From the NCBI RefSeq assembly GCF_042680605.1, contig NZ_JBHUEE010000003.1, positions 1-64,000 of the forward strand: a DNA stretch of 64,000 nt. The letters are read 5' to 3'. Positions 17,396 through 24,913 of this stretch are shown in pieces. The translations under genes and the position numbers were made by a program. The notes under the pieces were generated by a model, which saw only the letters and a program-made list of their open reading frames with translations, made no database searches and was not told where the DNA came from. Position 1 is the stretch's first letter; each line of letters opens with the position of its first letter. The DNA comes from Allobogoriella deserti (lineage in GTDB: Bacteria; Actinomycetota; Actinomycetes; Actinomycetales; Actinomycetaceae).

Positions 17396-18942
17396 GACGG
17401 TGCCTCCCCCTGGGCGGCCGACCCGCCGTCGGTGCCGCTCCGCTCACCGGCGGCGGCCGCCAGCACCTCGGACTGGCGGGCGTGCGGCGGGAACTCTGCG
17501 AAGACGGTGCCCTCGCGGACGACGACGAGGCGGTCGGCGATACGGATCGCCTCCCCGAGGTCGGAGCTGGTGACGAGGACGGCGGTGCCCGCGTCGGCGA
17601 GTTCGGCGATGATCCGGTGGATCTCCTCCTTGGCACCGATATCGACGCCCTGGGTGGGTTCGGCGAGGACGAGGACCGGGGGGCGCTCGACGAGTTGGCG
17701 CGCGAGGACGACCTTCTGCGCGTTGCCGCCGGAGAGATTGCCGACGTGGGTGCGCTCGTCCGGCGTCTTGATCGCCAGCCGGTCGATGAGACCGCGCGCC
17801 GCCGTGCGTTCACGATCGCGGTCCAGCCAGACCGCGAGCCGCCGGAAGTACCGGAGATTCCCGACGGAGATGTTGAACGCGACCGGTTGGAAGCTGAACA
17901 TCCCCGCGGCCTTGCGGTTGGCCGGCAGCAGGTTGATCCCGAGGCTGCGGGCGTGCCGCGGTGAGCGGGGCCGCACGCGCCGGCCCTCCAGGATCAGCTC
18001 GCCGGCGGTGATCGGGTCCACCCCGTAGACGGCCGAGGCGATCTCGGCGACGCCGGATCCGATGAGTCCGTAGAGCACGACCACCTCGCCGGGAGCGACG
18101 TCGAGGTCGATGTCATGGAACCGGCCCGAGGAACCGAGGCCCCGCAGGGACAGGCGCGGCTGGCCCCTGGTCCCGCGCCGGTCCCGGCTGCTCTCGAGGA
18201 CTTCGCCGCCGACCATGAGCTCGGCGATACGGCGCACGTCCATCTCGGCGAGGTCGTAGGTGCCGAGGGTCCGGCCGTCCCGCATCACCGTGACGACGTC
18301 GGCGATGGAGAACAGCTCGTCGAGGCGATGCGAGATGTAGATGATCGCCACATCCTGGTCGGTCAGGCGCCGGATCGCCCGGAAGAGCACGTCGATCTCG
18401 GCCTGGGTGAGGATGGCGGAGGGTTCGTCGAGGATGAGCACGCGCGCGTCGCGTGAGAGCGCCTTGGCGATCGAGACCTGCTGCTGCTCGGCGGCGGACA
18501 GAGTGCCCACCGCGCGGGTGGCGATGTCCGCGGGCAGGTCGAGGCGACCGAGCAGTTCGACGACGTGGCGGTTCTGCTCGGCCCAGTCCACCCGTGGCCC
18601 GCGCCGCAGCTCCCGGCCGATGAAGATGTTCTCCGCGACCGTGAGCTCGCCGAAGAGCTGAGACTCCTGGTACACGGTCGCGATACCACGTTCGATCGCG
18701 TCCGCGGGGGTCCGGATCCCGATGGCCTCGCCGTCGAGCGTGATCGTGCCGGTGTCCAGCTGCTCCGCACCGGACAGGATCTTGATCAGAGTCGACTTGC
18801 CGGCACCGTTCTCCCCGACGATCGCGTGCACCTGCCCGGGCCGCAGCTCCAGATCGGCGTGGCGGATCGCCCGGACACCGCCGAACCGCTTGCTGATGTC
18901 CCGCAGGGACAGCAGCGGCTGCGTCTCCTCACGCGTCTGCAT
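17392..18942 (-). CDS. Sugar ABC transporter ATP-binding protein (double-domain RbsA/RhaT type)
   Basis: A 516-residue protein with two fused nucleotide-binding domains. Domain 1 has an intact Walker A (GENGAGKST), signature LSAAEQQQ and Walker B VLILDEPSA. Domain 2 is degenerate, as usual in this family: GLIGSGVAE in place of Walker A, an intact signature LSGGNAQK, and VLVLAEPTQGVD where Ala replaces the usual Walker B Asp. I chose ATG 18942 because GGAGGA precedes it by 7 bp; an upstream ATG at 18993 would overlap the intergenic ribosome-site region. It follows the binding protein gene by 56 bp. Confidence 0.88.
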   Translation of the reverse strand: MQTREETQPLLSLRDISKRFGGVRAIRHADLELRPGQVHAIVGENGAGKSTLIKILSGAEQLDTGTITLDGEAIGIRTPADAIERGIATVYQESQLFGELTVAENIFIGRELRRGPRVDWAEQNRHVVELLGRLDLPADIATRAVGTLSAAEQQQVSIAKALSRDARVLILDEPSAILTQAEIDVLFRAIRRLTDQDVAIIYISHRLDELFSIADVVTVMRDGRTLGTYDLAEMDVRRIAELMVGGEVLESSRDRRGTRGQPRLSLRGLGSSGRFHDIDLDVAPGEVVVLYGLIGSGVAEIASAVYGVDPITAGELILEGRRVRPRSPRHARSLGINLLPANRKAAGMFSFQPVAFNISVGNLRYFRRLAVWLDRDRERTAARGLIDRLAIKTPDERTHVGNLSGGNAQKVVLARQLVERPPVLVLAEPTQGVDIGAKEEIHRIIAELADAGTAVLVTSSDLGEAIRIADRLVVVREGTVFAEFPPHARQSEVLAAAAGERSGTDGGSAAQGEAPS

Positions 18943-18998
18943 GAATGCGTCCTCCGCGGCAGCCCGCCCGCGCTCACGCGGGCCGGCTGCCACACCTG

Positions 18999-20048
18999 TC
19001 AGTAGTCGAAGTCGCCCACGTTCTCCTCGGTCAGCACGAGCGGCGGCCCGAGCAGGAGTTCCTTCGTCTCCTCGTCGAAGGTGACGCCGGTGATCTCGTC
19101 GCTGACCTCGTTCTCCGCCTGGAACTCCTCACCGCGCGCGAGCTGCGCGCCGGCCCAGGCGGTGAGGTAGCCGAGGTTCTCCACGTCCCACAGGATCGAG
19201 CCGGAGGAGGACCCGTCCTCCAGGTAGGGCGCCATCGACTGCGGCGTGCCGACACCGACGGTGAACACCTCACCGATCCGGCCGGCGTCCCGCACCGCCT
19301 GCGCCACGCCCGGCGCGGAGGTGGTGCACTGCCCGACCAGGCCGGTCAGCTCCGGGTCGGCGTTCATCAGGTCGGTGGCCATCTCGGTGGCCCGGGCCTG
19401 GTCCTCGCCGGCGTAGACGACGTCCGTGATCTCCACGTCCGGGTACTCGGACTCGGTGTACTCACGCTCGACGTCGATCCACGTGTTGAGGTTCTCTGCC
19501 GTCTCCCCGCAGGAGACGATGGCGTACCGACCCGAGCCGCCCATGGCGTCGACGAGAGTGTCGACGACGTACTCGCCGATGCCCTCCGGTGAGGCCTGGC
19601 TGACGAAGACCTCGCGGACCGAGTCCGGCGCGTCCGTGTCCGAGGTGGCGACGTGGATGCCCGCGTCCTGGGCCTCCTGGAGCACCGGCGCCATGGAGTC
19701 GGGGTCGTTCGGGGCCACGACGATGACGTCGACCTGCTGCTGGATGAGAGAGCGGACGATGTCGGTCTGTTCCGCCGGATCGGCCTCGGTCGGGCCCTGG
19801 TAGATCCACTCGAGGCCCTCGATCTCCTCGGCGGCGGCCTGGCCGCCGGTGTTCATCGCCTCGAAATACGGGATGCCCTGGATCTTGGGGACGAACGCGA
19901 CGCTCACCTCGCCGTCGCCACCGCCCTCACCGGCCTCTCCCCCGCCGTCGCCGCCACCGCCGTCGTCGGCCCGTTCGGTGCAACCGGCCAGGGCGAGGGC
20001 GGCTGTCGCGGCGGCGACCACGGTCAGTCGTGTCCTACGAATCCTCAT
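18999..20048 (-). CDS. RhaS/LsrB-type sugar-binding lipoprotein
   Basis: A 349-residue secreted binding protein, first gene of the importer operon. The signal peptide LTVVAAATAALALAGC ends in a lipobox (LAGC, Cys about residue 22), followed by a Gly/Asp-rich linker. The mature N-terminus VAFVPKIQGIPYFEAMNTGG and the segments YQGPTEADPAEQ and VAPNDPDSMAPVLQEA resemble the rhamnose-binding RhaS and autoinducer-binding LsrB group. A sugar ligand such as rhamnose or another 6-deoxyhexose is the better guess because an epimerase is in the operon, but the ligand is not proven. AGGAGG precedes the ATG. Confidence 0.85.
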   Translation of the reverse strand: MRIRRTRLTVVAAATAALALAGCTERADDGGGGDGGGEAGEGGGDGEVSVAFVPKIQGIPYFEAMNTGGQAAAEEIEGLEWIYQGPTEADPAEQTDIVRSLIQQQVDVIVVAPNDPDSMAPVLQEAQDAGIHVATSDTDAPDSVREVFVSQASPEGIGEYVVDTLVDAMGGSGRYAIVSCGETAENLNTWIDVEREYTESEYPDVEITDVVYAGEDQARATEMATDLMNADPELTGLVGQCTTSAPGVAQAVRDAGRIGEVFTVGVGTPQSMAPYLEDGSSSGSILWDVENLGYLTAWAGAQLARGEEFQAENEVSDEITGVTFDEETKELLLGPPLVLTEENVGDFDY

Positions 20049-20109
20049 GACGAACCTCCTGTGACGACGGCTTCGGCGTCGGGGGACCGGTCAACATCGC
20101 TGTCAGGTC

Positions 20110-20125
20110 GGTGGTACGGACCACC
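20110..20125. promoter_or_regulatory. Inverted repeat upstream of the RhaS/LsrB-type operon
   Basis: GGTGGT (20110-20115), acgg, ACCACC (20120-20125) is a perfect 6+4+6 palindrome about 62 bp before the operon start codon. It is operator-like, but no regulator gene is adjacent. Confidence 0.4.
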
Positions 20126-20215
20126 TGTGAACATACTGCCCCGACGGCGTCACGTCGTGGAGGCTCACCCTCCCTCGTCGCGACGCTGCCCGCACCGCCG
20201 TGGCCCCCACCCGCC

Positions 20216-20279
20216 TGTGCCGACTCGTCACTCCTGTGCCGACTCGTCATTCCTGTGCCGATTCGTCATTCCTGTGCCG
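20216..20279. repeat. 19-bp-period repeat, family A, locus 2
   Basis: Three units of the TGTGCCGACTCGTCAyTCC type start at 20216, 20235 and 20254, with a partial fourth from 20273. On the minus strand the unit reads GGAATGACGAGTCGGCACA. It overlaps the 3' end of the DAHP synthase gene and supplies its stop through GCA-CAG-GAA-TGA. Confidence 0.8.
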
Positions 20280-21453
20280 GTCCCGAGGGCGCCGCACGGT
20301 CAGCGCCAGCCCGACGACGACGCACCGCCGCGGCGAGGTCCTCGAGGAGGGCCTGCGTCGTGGCCCAGTCGAGGCACGGGTCCGTGACCGAACGTCCGTA
20401 GGCAAGCTCGTCAAGCGGAGCGGGTTCCTGCCGTCCCGCGGCGAGGAAGCTCTCCATCATCACGCCCGTGATACCCGCCTCGCCGCCGGCCAGCCGCGCC
20501 GCCAGCTCACGCACCACCTCCGCCTCGCGGACGTGGTCCTTGCCCGAGTTGCCGTGTGCCGCGTCGACCACCACGCCGGCGCGCACGGGGCCGTCGAGAC
20601 GCGAGCGGCGCGCGAGGTCGAGCGCCGCGGTCACATCGGAGGCCGCGTAGTTGGGACCACCGCGGCCGCCGCGCAGGATCACGTGGCAGTCCGGGTTGCC
20701 TGTCGTGCGCACGGCGGCGGCCCGCCCGTCCGCGTCGGCGCCGAAGAACAGGTGCTCGCTCGCGGCGGTCACGCACCCGTCGATCGCGACCTGCACGTCA
20801 CCGTCGGTGGCGTTCTTGAACCCGACAGGCATCGACAGCCCGGAGGCGAGCTGGCGGTGGACCTGGGACTCGGAGTTGCGCGCGCCGATCGCGCCCCAAG
20901 TGACGGCGTCGGCGAGGTACTGCGGCGAGGTCGGCTCGAGGAACTCGCACGCCACGGGCAGGCCCGTGTCCAGGATGCTGAGCAGCACCTCGCGAGCTAG
21001 GCGCAGGCCGTGGTGGACGTCGTGCGTACCGTCCAGGTGCGGGTCGTTGATCAGGCCCTTCCAGCCGACTGTGGTGCGCGGCTTCTCGAAGTAGGCACGC
21101 ATCACCACCAGGAGGTCGCCGGAGTGTCGTCGTGCGGCGGCGGCCAGCCGTTCGGCGTAGTCGAGCGCGGCGTCGGGGTCGTGGATCGAGCACGGCCCGA
21201 CGATGACGAGCGGCCGATCGTCCTCACCGCGGAGCACCTTGCGGACCTCGCTCCGCGAGGCCGTCACCAGGTCGCCGCGGCGAGCGCCGAGAGGGAGGTC
21301 GGCGACGAACTCGCGCGGTGTCGGGAGTCGGTCGAGCGCCCGGATCCGCAGGTCGCTGGTGGCGTGCTGCGGCTCGCGCGATCGGTCGGGGTCCGGTGCG
21401 TCCCGGTGATCGGCGCGTCGGCGCGCGGTCTGATGGTCGGCTGTGGTGGTCAC
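20266..21453 (-). CDS. 3-deoxy-7-phosphoheptulonate (DAHP) synthase, class I AroF/G/H type
   Basis: A 395-residue enzyme condensing phosphoenolpyruvate and erythrose 4-phosphate, the first step of the shikimate pathway. The barrel shows VIVGPCSIHD with the metal-ligand Cys (about 82-91), MRAYFEKPRTTVGWKG, GARNSESQ, GFKNATDG, the His-containing VILRGGRGGPNY, and VDAAHGNSGKDH. The C-terminal GPAQE and TGA fall inside the 19-bp repeat. It is preceded by a 21-residue leader peptide containing Trp-Tyr-Trp-Arg-Phe and alternative hairpins, so attenuation by aromatic amino acid supply is likely. GTG 21453 follows CAGGAGATTCC. Confidence 0.93.
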   Translation of the reverse strand: MTTTADHQTARRRADHRDAPDPDRSREPQHATSDLRIRALDRLPTPREFVADLPLGARRGDLVTASRSEVRKVLRGEDDRPLVIVGPCSIHDPDAALDYAERLAAAARRHSGDLLVVMRAYFEKPRTTVGWKGLINDPHLDGTHDVHHGLRLAREVLLSILDTGLPVACEFLEPTSPQYLADAVTWGAIGARNSESQVHRQLASGLSMPVGFKNATDGDVQVAIDGCVTAASEHLFFGADADGRAAAVRTTGNPDCHVILRGGRGGPNYAASDVTAALDLARRSRLDGPVRAGVVVDAAHGNSGKDHVREAEVVRELAARLAGGEAGITGVMMESFLAAGRQEPAPLDELAYGRSVTDPCLDWATTQALLEDLAAAVRRRRAGADRAAPSGPAQE

Positions 21454-21520
21454 GGAATCTCCTGGCGGGACGTGGGCGGCGCCGCCGCACGTGTCCCGCC
21501 CGAGGCCCGTCCGACGACGA

Positions 21521-21552
21521 AGGGCCCGGACGCGCGTCGCGTCTCAGGCCCT
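21521..21552 (-). terminator. Attenuator hairpin before DAHP synthase
   Basis: On the minus strand AGGGCC pairs with GGCCCT around an inner stem GACGCG/CGCGTC, giving about 12 paired bases from 21552 to 21521, 27 nt after the leader-peptide stop. The sequence after it (TCGTCGTC) is not T-rich, as is common in high-GC genomes. Confidence 0.55.
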
Positions 21553-21557
21553 GTGCT

Positions 21558-21612
21558 GGCTCCGGTGCGGGTTGTCGGTCAGGCGCGAGCCCGCCGAGCT
21601 CCGACCGGAGCC
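21558..21612 (-). promoter_or_regulatory. Leader hairpin overlapping the leader-peptide codons
   Basis: GGCTCCGGT (minus strand, 21612-21604, inside the leader ORF) pairs perfectly with ACCGGAGCC (21566-21558, after its stop). Ribosome position on the leader would decide whether this stem forms, so it may act as the pause or competing stem of an attenuator. Confidence 0.5.
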
Positions 21613-21644
21613 AACGGAAAGCGCCAATACCAACGGGTGTTCAC
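21579..21644 (-). CDS. Aromatic leader peptide of DAHP synthase (AroR-like)
   Basis: A 21-residue ORF starting at GTG 21644 reads MNTRWYWRFPLAPVGARRAR plus a final Ala. Trp, Tyr, Trp and Phe lie within residues 5-9, which covers all three end products of the pathway. A promoter with -10 TACTGT ends 7 nt before the GTG, so the mRNA is probably leaderless and starts at or next to the peptide. Stem-forming segments follow. A ribosome-mediated attenuator with a leader peptide (AroR) before a DAHP synthase gene is known in Corynebacterium glutamicum; the match here is by design, not by alignment. Confidence 0.7.
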   Translation of the reverse strand: MNTRWYWRFPLAPVGARRARA

Positions 21645-21651
21645 AGCAGGA

Positions 21652-21681
21652 ACAGTAGAGCCGCACATCGGCCCTGTCGAA
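21652..21681 (-). promoter_or_regulatory. Promoter of the DAHP synthase leader
   Basis: The -35 TTCGAC (21676-21681) and -10 TACTGT (21652-21657) are separated by 18 bp on the minus strand. Initiation about 7-8 nt downstream would fall on the leader-peptide GTG. Confidence 0.5.
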
Positions 21682-21751
21682 CCGCCCCCACGATGTGAGC
21701 GGCGTCGCCCCGAAGGACCCGGCCTCGGGCTCGATGCCGACCCGTGACACA

Positions 21752-21795
21752 CCGAAGGCCGAAATCGTTGCGATTCCAACGATTCCGGCCCTCGG
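21752..21795 (-). terminator. Long hairpin after tRNA-Ser(GCT), probable terminator
   Basis: A 19-bp stem (21752-21770 with 21777-21795) with a 6-base loop and two positions that pair only as G-U on one strand. It starts 8 bp beyond the tRNA 3' end. There is no T-run, but the stem is strong. Confidence 0.6.
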
Positions 21796-21802
21796 GACAG
21801 AG

Positions 21803-21891
21803 CGGAGACGGTGGGATTTGAACCCACGGACGGGTTGCCCCGTCACGGCCTTAGCAGGGCCGCGCACTAGACCAGACTATGCGACGTCTCC
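21803..21891 (-). tRNA. tRNA-Ser (anticodon GCT)
   Basis: An 89-nt class II tRNA: acceptor GGAGACG/CGTCTCC, discriminator G, anticodon loop CTGCTAA (GCT), long variable arm GACGGGGCAACCCGTC and T-arm GTGGGTTCAAATCCCAC. The 3' CCA is not encoded. Confidence 0.97.
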
Positions 21892-22071
21892 AAGTCCGGA
21901 CCCCAGGCTACCGGTCCGGCTGCGGCGGGCAAAAAGCCTCACGGCGTGGGATGTACCACGCCGTGTGGCGGCGCCCTCCGGCCGCCTGCCTGGCGCCGCA
22001 CGAACACCTCCCCCATGATGAACGGGGCGCCCAGATCGGGCGGGACAACGTCGAGAAGGGCGGTGTGGCGG

Positions 22072-23142
22072 ATGAGGCTGAGCCTGCTGGCCGAGTCCGA
22101 ACTGCCGCTGCGCATCCTCTCCGACCTGGCACCCCGATTCGAGCAGGAGTTCGCCGAGAAGTTCGACGACGGTGAGTGGTCGATCCGCGTCGGCAAGGAG
22201 AGCATCCCGCTCGACACCGACGGCCGCGTCCCTATCGACAGTGAGGCCGCGGCACTGCAGCGTCGTTGGGATTCAGATCTGATCGTCTACGTCACCGACT
22301 TGCCTCGCTTCGTGGACGGAGAGCCACTCGTCGCGGACCTCAGCGGCGAATGCACCGTCGCGCTCATTTCCGCCCCTTCGCAGGGACTGGCGCTGCGTCG
22401 ACGCCTGCACGATACGGTCGTCCGCGCCGTGTCGGCACTCGCCGAACGCAACGGGGATGTGTTCCGCGCCCGGAACCGCCGCAGAGATGTTCTGCAGCCA
22501 ACGCGGCGGTCAATGGAGACGGATCAGGGCGATCAGCTCTTCGCGATCACAGGTGCGCGTGGCTATGCCCGGCTGCTCATCGGCATCGTCCGCGCCAACC
22601 GGCCGTGGCGACTGGCCCCGGCACTGTCCAGCGCAAGTGCCGCGGCTGCCGCCACCGGAGCGTTCGGCATCTTCTACTCGAGCATCTGGACGATGGCAGC
22701 GGCCGCCAGCCCCGCGCGAATGCTGCTCGTCATGCTTCTCGCCATCGCGGTGATGTCCGCGTGGCTGATCGGCTACAACGGGCTCTGGGAACGCGGACGG
22801 CCGCGCCGCGAGTCGGTACTGCGTAACACCGGCATGCTGGCCACCGTGGCGTCTGCGGTCACCATCATGTACGCACTGCTCTACGTGGCGATCCTCGTCG
22901 GCGCTGTCGCCGTCATTGACCCGCAGTACATGTCCCAGCAGTTGCAGGGCGAGTCCGCCAGTATCGGCAACTATCTTTCGCTGGCCTGGATGTCGAGCTC
23001 GATGGGGATGGTCGCCGGCGCACTCGGCTCGTCGTGGGATGAGAACAGCGACGTCCGAGAAGCGATCTTCGGACGTCGCGGCTACCAGCGCCGCGCCCAG
23101 ACCTCCGGCTGGGAGGTCTCCGACCGGCTCCAGGACGGCTAG
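22072..23142 (+). CDS. Conserved actinobacterial membrane protein, function unknown
   Basis: 356 residues. The first 170 or so are soluble, beginning MRLSLLAESELPLRILSDLAP, with VYVTDLPRFVDGEPLVADLS and VALISAPSQGLALRRRLHDTV. A region of about four or five hydrophobic spans follows (for example AAAAATGAFGIFYSSIWTMA and VTIMYALLYVAILVGAVAVI), then a short polar tail. I recognise no enzyme motif. Proteins of this build, with a nucleotide-fold-like cytoplasmic head before the spans, are common in actinobacteria and uncharacterised as far as I know. ATG 22072 is preferred; GTG 22063 is too close to GAAGGG. It lies between two tRNA-Ser genes on the other strand. Confidence 0.65.
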   Translation: MRLSLLAESELPLRILSDLAPRFEQEFAEKFDDGEWSIRVGKESIPLDTDGRVPIDSEAAALQRRWDSDLIVYVTDLPRFVDGEPLVADLSGECTVALISAPSQGLALRRRLHDTVVRAVSALAERNGDVFRARNRRRDVLQPTRRSMETDQGDQLFAITGARGYARLLIGIVRANRPWRLAPALSSASAAAAATGAFGIFYSSIWTMAAAASPARMLLVMLLAIAVMSAWLIGYNGLWERGRPRRESVLRNTGMLATVASAVTIMYALLYVAILVGAVAVIDPQYMSQQLQGESASIGNYLSLAWMSSSMGMVAGALGSSWDENSDVREAIFGRRGYQRRAQTSGWEVSDRLQDG

Positions 23143-23197
23143 CCCTGCGACGCCGGCACTCACCGCCGAGGGCGCGCGCCGCGAGCGCACGTGAAAG

Positions 23198-23282
23198 CGG
23201 AGGGTAAGGGATTCGAACCCTTGGTGGGTTGCCCCACAACGGTTTTCAAGACCGCCACATTCGGCCGCTCTGTCAACCCTCC
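23198..23282 (-). tRNA. tRNA-Ser (anticodon TGA)
   Basis: An 85-nt class II tRNA: acceptor GGAGGGT/ACCCTCC, discriminator G, anticodon loop CTTGAAA (TGA), variable arm GTGGGGCAACCCAC and T-arm AAGGGTTCGAATCCCTT. The 3' CCA is not encoded. Confidence 0.97.
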
Positions 23283-23393
23283 CGGCCGCGCACGACGGCG
23301 CAGCAGCGCAGGACAGTGTACGTGGCACGGTACGTCGTGCGCCGATCGCGGCGTCGCGGGCAGGTACCCTCCTGCGTAGTCACCAGGAGGAAC

Positions 23394-23864
23394 ATGTCTC
23401 GAGCGCCCCGAAGGGCCCTGCGCACCAGCGACATCCTGCTCTCCGCGCTGGCGTACGCGCTGTGCTGGGGAGTCGCCGTCGTCGTCCTGTCGGTCGTCGA
23501 GGAGGTCACCTGGGAGCCGGGCGACCCGCAGGGCAGCGCCCTGCCGAGCTGGATCTTCGCGATCGCGGGGTTCGTGCCGGTGCTTGTCGCCGCCGCCGTC
23601 GCCTTCACCGTGCCGGCTCTGCTGCTGCGGCGCGGCGCCAGCGTGGGCTGGTTCCTGCTGAGTTTCGCGCTCACCGGGATCGTCGCGTTCGCGGTGCTGA
23701 CGCTCGTCATCACCCGGGCGCCGGCGGAGCTGGCGGCCCTCGAGTGGGGGCTGCGACAGGTCCTGTCCCTCGTCCTCCTGCCGGCGGCCGGCGGGGCGAT
23801 CGCGGGCATGGTGGCGTGGCGTCGCGCCAGGTGGCGGGCCGGCCTGCCGCAACCGACGGCGTAG
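23394..23864 (+). CDS. Small integral membrane protein, function unknown
   Basis: 156 residues with four hydrophobic spans (about 13-35, 52-76, 84-107 and 118-142) and a basic C-tail (WRRARWRAGLPQPTA). No conserved motif that I recognise. ATG 23394 follows CCAGGAGGAAC, an excellent ribosome site, which supports translation. It converges on the isomerase gene, 19 bp apart. Confidence 0.6.
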   Translation: MSRAPRRALRTSDILLSALAYALCWGVAVVVLSVVEEVTWEPGDPQGSALPSWIFAIAGFVPVLVAAAVAFTVPALLLRRGASVGWFLLSFALTGIVAFAVLTLVITRAPAELAALEWGLRQVLSLVLLPAAGGAIAGMVAWRRARWRAGLPQPTA

Positions 23865-23883
23865 CCGGCCCGCGCCTGCGAGG

Positions 23884-24888
23884 TCAGCGCGTCGAGAAGG
23901 CGGCGTCGAAGGCGGCGCCGGAGGGCTCGTAACGCGAGAGCCGGCGGACGAACTCCAACGCCTCCGGGGCGCCGACGAGGCGGTCCATGCCGGCGTCCTC
24001 CCACTCGACCGAGAGCGGACCGTCGTAGCCGATGGCGTTGAGCATCCGGAACGCGTCCTCCCACGGCACGTCTCCGTGACCGGTGTTGATGAAGTCCCAG
24101 CCGCGGCGCGGGTCGGCCCACGCCAGGTGCGAGGAGAGCCGGCCGTTGCGTCCGTTGCCGAGTCGCTTCTTCGTGTCCTTGCAGTGCACGTGGTAGATCC
24201 GGTCACGGAAGTCCCAGAGGAAGGCGACCGGGTCCAGGTCCTGCCAGACCATGTGGCTGGGGTCCCAGTTCAGCCCGAACGCCTCCCGGTGCCCGATCGC
24301 CTCCAGGGCCCGCTGGGTGGTCCAGTAGTCGTAGGCGATCTCGGAGGGGTGGACCTCGTGGGCGAAGCGGACGCCGACCTCGTCGAAGACGTCGAGGATC
24401 GGGTTCCACCGGTCCGCGAAGTCCTGGTAGCCGGCCTCGACCAGCCGTTCCGGGACGGGCGGGAACATCGCCACGTACTTCCAGATCGATGAGCCGGTGA
24501 ACCCGGTCACGGTCTTCACGCCGAGCTTGGCCGCCAGCCGGGCCGTGTTCTTCAGCTCCTCCGCAGCCCGCTGACGTACCCCCTCGGGGTCGCCGTCCCC
24601 CCAGAGCTCGTCGGAGAGGATCTCGCGGTGCCGCTCGTCGATCGGGTCGTCACAGACGGCCTGGCCCTTGAGGTGATTCGAGATCGTCCAGACCTGCAGG
24701 CCGTTGCGCTCGAGAACCTCGAGCTTGCCCTGGACGTAGGCGTCGTCGTCCCAGCGCCAGGGGTCGAGATGGTCGCCCCAGCAGGCGATCTCCAGGCCGT
24801 CGTACCCCCACTGGCCGGCCAGGCGGGCGACCTCCTCGAAGGGTAGATCGGCCCACTGCCCGGTGAACAGCGTGACGTTGCGTGCCAT
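23884..24888 (-). CDS. Sugar phosphate isomerase/epimerase (AP endonuclease 2-like TIM barrel)
   Basis: A 334-residue xylose-isomerase-like barrel, last gene of the ROK-controlled operon. Probable metal ligands are Glu in AHEVHPSEIAYDYW, Asp and His in NWDPSHMVWQD, His in YHVHCKDTKK and Glu in LSVEWEDAG near the C-terminus. The N-terminus TLFTGQWADLPFEEVARLAGQWGYDGLEIACWG is typical of enzymes paired with Gfo/Idh/MocA dehydrogenases in sugar or inositol-like catabolism. ATG 24888 follows GAGAGGCACGAC. It is 25 bp after the dehydrogenase stop. The exact substrate is unknown. Confidence 0.82.
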   Translation of the reverse strand: MARNVTLFTGQWADLPFEEVARLAGQWGYDGLEIACWGDHLDPWRWDDDAYVQGKLEVLERNGLQVWTISNHLKGQAVCDDPIDERHREILSDELWGDGDPEGVRQRAAEELKNTARLAAKLGVKTVTGFTGSSIWKYVAMFPPVPERLVEAGYQDFADRWNPILDVFDEVGVRFAHEVHPSEIAYDYWTTQRALEAIGHREAFGLNWDPSHMVWQDLDPVAFLWDFRDRIYHVHCKDTKKRLGNGRNGRLSSHLAWADPRRGWDFINTGHGDVPWEDAFRMLNAIGYDGPLSVEWEDAGMDRLVGAPEALEFVRRLSRYEPSGAAFDAAFSTR

Positions 24889-24913
24889 GTCGTGCCTCTC
24901 TCCTCGTACGTCC

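Noticed and set aside
15315..17813. Single very long minus-strand frame
   Set aside because: Only 15315-16406 has membrane-protein composition; the rest is Arg/His/Pro-rich out-of-frame translation over another permease and an ATPase gene, an effect of high GC.
20216..20279. CRISPR-like direct repeats
   Set aside because: Units are contiguous with a 19-bp period and no 30-40-bp spacers, and no cas genes are in the window.
21544..21867. Minus-strand ORF of 107 codons upstream of DAHP synthase
   Set aside because: Its 5' half is the tRNA-Ser(GCT) gene; the real short ORF here is the leader peptide in another frame.
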